From: Hemicentrotus pulcherrimus | Taxonomy: Eukaryota; Echinodermata; Echinoidea; Camarodonta; Strongylocentrotidae | Length of the DNA: 24,576 nucleotides | Assembly (NCBI GenBank): GCA_003118195.1 | Contig: BEXV01000519.1 | Span: 66,577 to 91,152 of the forward strand | Direction: 5' to 3' | Shown: positions 20,649 through 24,576 of the stretch, piece after piece | How the letters are laid out: the number at the start of each line of letters is the position of its first letter | How positions within the stretch are numbered: position 1 is the stretch's first letter | Notes under the pieces: generated by a model | Told to the model about the DNA's origin: nothing | Databases searched by the model: none | What the model saw: only the letters and a program-made list of their open reading frames with translations | Translations under genes and position numbers: made by a program

Positions 20649-20960
20649 GGGGGGTGTTTCACAAAGATCCTAAGTTAAACTAAACTCTAAGTTGGACTTA
20701 ATAATTATGGAAAGCCAATAGCATCCTTGAAAATATTTTGTAGAAGTTATTTTAAAAGGCATAAAATGTCGATTCAAATCATTCATATTTTCTATTATCA
20801 TGGGAGATTTCATGTTCTTGATGTGGAATTTATGAAAAGTCTAAAATACTTGAATTTCTGCTTTGAATATATTTCATTTTAAAACTCCAATGGCTGTCCA
20901 TAATTTTAAGTCCAAATTAGAGTTAAGTTCTACTTAGGATCTTTGTGAAACATCCCCTGG
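20649..20960. mobile_element. MITE-like non-autonomous DNA transposon with ~70 bp terminal inverted repeats
   Basis: The left arm (20649-20718) begins GGGGTGTTTCACAAAGATCC and continues through CTAAGTTAAACTAAACTCTA and GTTGGACTTA to ATTATGGAAAGCCAATAG. The right arm (20889-20960), read on the other strand, begins GGGGATGTTTCACAAAGATC and continues CTAAGTAGAACTTAACTCTA, TTTGGACTTA, ATTATGGACAGCCATTGG. The arms match at most positions over about 70 bases. The ~170 base centre is AT-rich and non-coding. A TGG trinucleotide lies just outside each end and may be a 3 bp target duplication. With arms this long the element would fold into a hairpin. The superfamily is not assigned; similar GTTTCA(C/T)AAAG termini are widespread in marine invertebrate MITEs from recall. 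Confidence 0.85.
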
Positions 20961-22149
20961 TCAATAAACTGAGCGCTATTACAATTAGTACAGGAAGTTT
21001 AATCGAACTTTAGAGGCTTGCTATAAAGAATTTATAAACTCATTAAAATCTGAGCATGGATGCTTTGGTAAAGAGATTAGCATCTGTTTCATATGATACC
21101 CTTCTCGTATTTATAGTACCAAGGCCCAAAATAAGCAACAGCAAATACTCTATCGGGTACAAATCTCATAGGTTTGGGCAGATGCCAAATATGTAATTTT
21201 GACTTAAAGATGGCCTCAACTTGTTAGTGTGTAACATTTGACACTCGTTTTGAAGTCAATGCACGCCCTAAATCCAAATCAGTTTACCGATGTTTTTATT
21301 ACTTTGTCCAACTTTCTAAAGTGAACTATTATTTTGACGACCAGAAGGCTGATCAAATACTTGAGTAGCATAGCATCTTCAACTGCATGATGTATTTCAT
21401 ATAATTATAGAGAAGCCTGAAAAAAAAATATTTAAGTGATTGAAATAGTACGTCATCAGATTTTTGAAATAGTTTTGATAAGAACTGTCCGTAAATCTAA
21501 ACTGATCTATAAAAATATTTTGCAAAAAGGTTTTTCTATTCAAAATTGAATAAATGGGAGTTTGCTTTGAAAAAAAAGGTTTTACTACATGCTCACCAGC
21601 ATGAATGGTCACTTGACCTTACCCAGAATTAAATCAATGATAGGCCTACCTTTAAAAATCCACCGAGTTTGAACCATCATTCTCTTCAAATGAATTATGC
21701 AATTTGTCTGACGTCAGAAGAAAAAAAAATCATGGAAGCTTTGGGTGTTCGTTCTTGTTCGTTCTTGTGACAAATTTGTTATATGTTTATTTTATTGAGT
21801 TAGTATATATTTACTGGGACGCACTGAAACCTGGGAAATAATTTTAGGACTTGTTAAAGGTAAACAGAGAGAATACAAATCCAATTTTCCAATGGATTAA
21901 AATAACACAGTTTGAATGACTCTATTGGTGTGTTAGATGAGATGAAACAAAGATGAACTATATATACTATACAAAGGGATAAAGAGATAGAGGGAAACAA
22001 AGGGAGAGAGCGAGATAGAGATGGAGTGAAAGAAAGACAGAATGAGAAAAGGAAGAGAGAGAGAGAGAGAGGGAGATTATGAATGAGAGACATGCATGTC
22101 ATTCGATTGAAGATCGATAAATAGTTTAGATTCTAGTCTGGTTTGCATC
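20961..22149. other. Non-coding stretch with a purine tract
   Basis: No gene is recognised. A 10-base unit is doubled at about 21750-21770 (GTTCGTTCTT twice). A purine-rich tract with (GA)n lies at about 21975-22100, the longest pure run being 22052-22071. The minus-strand Ser/Leu-rich frame at 21854-22102 is a product of that tract. Confidence 0.6.
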
Positions 22150-22295
22150 AATTATGTAATTAGAATCAAAAGTAAAGAAAAAAGTGAAAAATGGAACATA
22201 TTCAAGAAAGTTTTGAATTTGAAAAGCGGAAAAACAAATTGACTCCATGATTAAATAACAAGCCTTGACTAATTTTTCTCATGCCTTACAGAGCA
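22150..22295 (+). repeat. Dispersed repeat pair, copy 2
   Basis: Longer partner of 18757-18867, in the same orientation about 3.4 kb away. Ends with TTTTTCTCATGCCTTACAGA, which looks like a splice acceptor (pyrimidines then TTACAG). The equivalent part of copy 1 reads TTTTCCTTATGTTATACAG. No coding sequence follows that matches between the two copies. Confidence 0.75.
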
Positions 22296-24576
22296 ATCCT
22301 GCGATGGTACCAAAATTGCAGGGTCCTTGATAACAAAAAATTGTATCGGCGTCTTCCTACAAATAAAATACACTTAACACATCATCATCCACGACGACTT
22401 AAATATATCGACATAGATCGATTCGTTGGAGATAAAATAGGTGTCCTCTCTCTTGCATCTGAATTCCTTTCACTTTGGCAAACAAATATTTGAGAAACTA
22501 GATGTTCAGACTCTACCCTACAACAAACACACATCGTCCTGCATACAGTGGCCTGTCCGTCCCAAACAAGCTCTAAAATACTGAATTGAGCATTTTTATT
22601 TTGAACGTTTCCATCAATTTGAATAAAGAACTCTGTGAGAAAATAATATGGTTTTATTCGATCATGTCATTAAGCCTATTAGGCCAATGTGTTGTGATAA
22701 GTTAATAGTAATAATGATATTAATGATGATGATCCATAACATATGGAAAGGTCCAAATAAAAGTCATGGCACCTACAATCAATTTACAAAGAATAATATT
22801 TGATATATTTTTGACATATTTGTCTATCATAACATTTTATTAAGTTTTGTCGAAGTATTATCCAACGCAACATTTCACTTCGCTGAAATGAGCCTTTAAC
22901 AAAAACGTGATGGTCAATATGATGTTCAGGCCTTTTAATATTAAAGTATCTCTAACTATTATACGCTCCCATTGGACGTCAAATTGAGATTTTGGTGTGA
23001 ATTATACACACACAAAGGAAGATCTTAAGCAAACGAGAAAAGAGGATTTGTAACTGACAGCTCGACAACATAAAAAGCGACGCTTCGGGGTAAATCTCAT
23101 TTTCTATTCCGAATTTGAGCGGTAAATGCACTTTTGAGACCCGTAGGGCACGATGTTGACAATCGAGTTATTATTGCATCTTCGCTGTAGCTATACTTGC
23201 AAATTTAAACGTATGAACATTGCTGAGCAAGATATTTTGATAAGATATTCGAGGAACAGCAGCATATCTTTCACGATATCCGATCCGCCAATCTATTCAC
23301 TATGAAACTACAGCAAGTACCAATTTCATGTTCATCTCCAAAGGGTTCTGTAGTTTAACCGTGACAATTGACAATTCCGTTGTAAAAGTAAGGAAATTGC
23401 ATACTTGCAATGTTTCCGTGGGCGACACTATTACATTACTTGAAGTTTCCACTGATATTAATATTAACTTTATAAGGTTGTACGATATACCTGTTTTTTA
23501 TAGTTTTTAAAAAATATTTAAACAAATTACTGAACTTCAACCGATCTTCTATTCAGATTTTTAGATATACTTTGTTTCTTGTTGAATAGGAAAATAAACA
23601 GGGGAAAAAGTCCGAAGGTGATTTAATCAATAAAAGTGAGTCAATTCGAAGGTTTCTCATAATCATGGAATCGTCAAAATATAAAGTGTTCTTCCTTTGT
23701 TGGTTTAAAAAAAAATCATCCTTGAAACATTGGCATTTTAAATTCCATACTATGTGTATTTAAAGCATTTCAAGGTATTATCATTTGCAATTAAAGTGGA
23801 TATACTTGGACATTATCATATTATATAGCCTGAGGGCGGGGTTGTTTATGATCTCCCGCTATAAGAACTTAAGAACTCCCCGTAGGCTGTCGTAATTTAT
23901 TCATTGAAACTAAAATGATAATATGAAGGGAAGTTAATATCACAGCAGCTGAGGTTTGAAATTTACGAAAATCCGCTATCTTTGTTTACTTTGCTTCAGT
24001 TATGATCCAATTGGATAAGGTATGCAAAGTAGAGTAATATTTAGTTTTTATTGGAGAAATATAAAACCATTGCACTTATCTATAAGTATAATGATTGTAA
24101 GTCGCTAACATCTCTCACTCAAGGTTACAGAAAGGGTAATGAACAGGCTTTCCAAAAGGCAGAAAGAAAAAAATATTTACAAGTTACAAAATTCGAACGA
24201 TCATAATTATGTTTGTGAGTTGTTGTTCACACAAAAGTGAACTGGATTGAAGTTTTCCTAATGACGCCGTCGCTTCGGTTTTTCACAATGAATTAAGAAA
24301 AGAAGGTGAGTGACGAAAGTGGGAAGGGTTATATCTATATTTTGTCACTTCTATCTGTTGGTAGTACAAAACAAAAGCTATAGATTAAAACAATCATTTA
24401 TTGCATTTATTTCGACGTATTTGAAGAAGAAAAAAAGCAAGATAGCATTAAATCCTGGCCGTTCAAACAATGATCAATGGGCAAATGACTAGAGGTTAAG
24501 ACCTTAAGGTAATCTAAACTACATTTTAGGAAGAACAGCATTGATGCTGCTGGGGCCTCCCTGGGTAAAAAAAAAA
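22296..24576. other. AT-rich non-coding stretch to window end
   Basis: The frames at 22281-22493, 23328-23510 and 24310-24492 show no recognisable domain. A weak imperfect inverted pair, AGCCTGAGGGCGGGG (23828-23842) against CTCCCCGTAGGCT (23875-23888), is noted. The window ends in ten A. Confidence 0.5.

Overview
The window looks like intergenic and intronic DNA from an animal nuclear genome, most likely a marine invertebrate. The sequence is AT-rich and has no prokaryotic gene density, operons or ribosome binding sites. Most open frames are low-complexity or lie in repeats. The one convincing exon has a eukaryotic 3' splice site. Several repeat styles (TAGGCCT words, TGACGTCA-bearing dispersed repeats, GTTTCACAAAGATCC inverted repeats, degenerate TTAGGG strings) remind me of echinoderm, hemichordate or mollusc genomes. 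That is recall, not a search, so the species is left open.

The only well supported host coding sequence is a terminal exon on the minus strand at 9249-9491. It encodes 80 residues with ten cysteines, and their spacing fits the prokineticin/astakine (AVIT, colipase-fold) family of secreted signalling proteins. A polypyrimidine tract and CTACAG acceptor lie directly before it. The signal-peptide exon should lie at higher coordinates, and I could not identify it.

Layout: 1-547 is a C-rich edge and a probable LINE 3' end with an AAATC-type tail. 548-2040 is unremarkable AT-rich DNA. 2040-2360 is a purine tract with a (GA)n microsatellite. 3131-3203 is a short palindromic element. 4804-5268 is a large TAG/AGC microsatellite between two copies of one direct repeat. 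6921-7076 (minus) is a decayed C-terminal fragment of a LINE reverse transcriptase. 8345-8641 holds two diverged copies of a ~100 bp unit. 8808-9491 is the prokineticin-like exon and its 3' flank. 9520-13100 has no recognised gene. 13148-18410 is dense in repeats: two relatives of a TGACGTCA-bearing family, a GC-rich composite repeat at 14280-14905, a tandem pair at 15103-15373, a telomere-like string and three CGCGCG clusters. 18757-22295 contains a dispersed repeat pair and a MITE with ~70 bp terminal inverted repeats (20649-20960). 22300-24576 is unremarkable and ends in poly(A).

No tRNA, rRNA, CRISPR array or bacterial-type system was seen. The most biologically interesting item is the prokineticin-like exon; the rest is mainly repeat archaeology.
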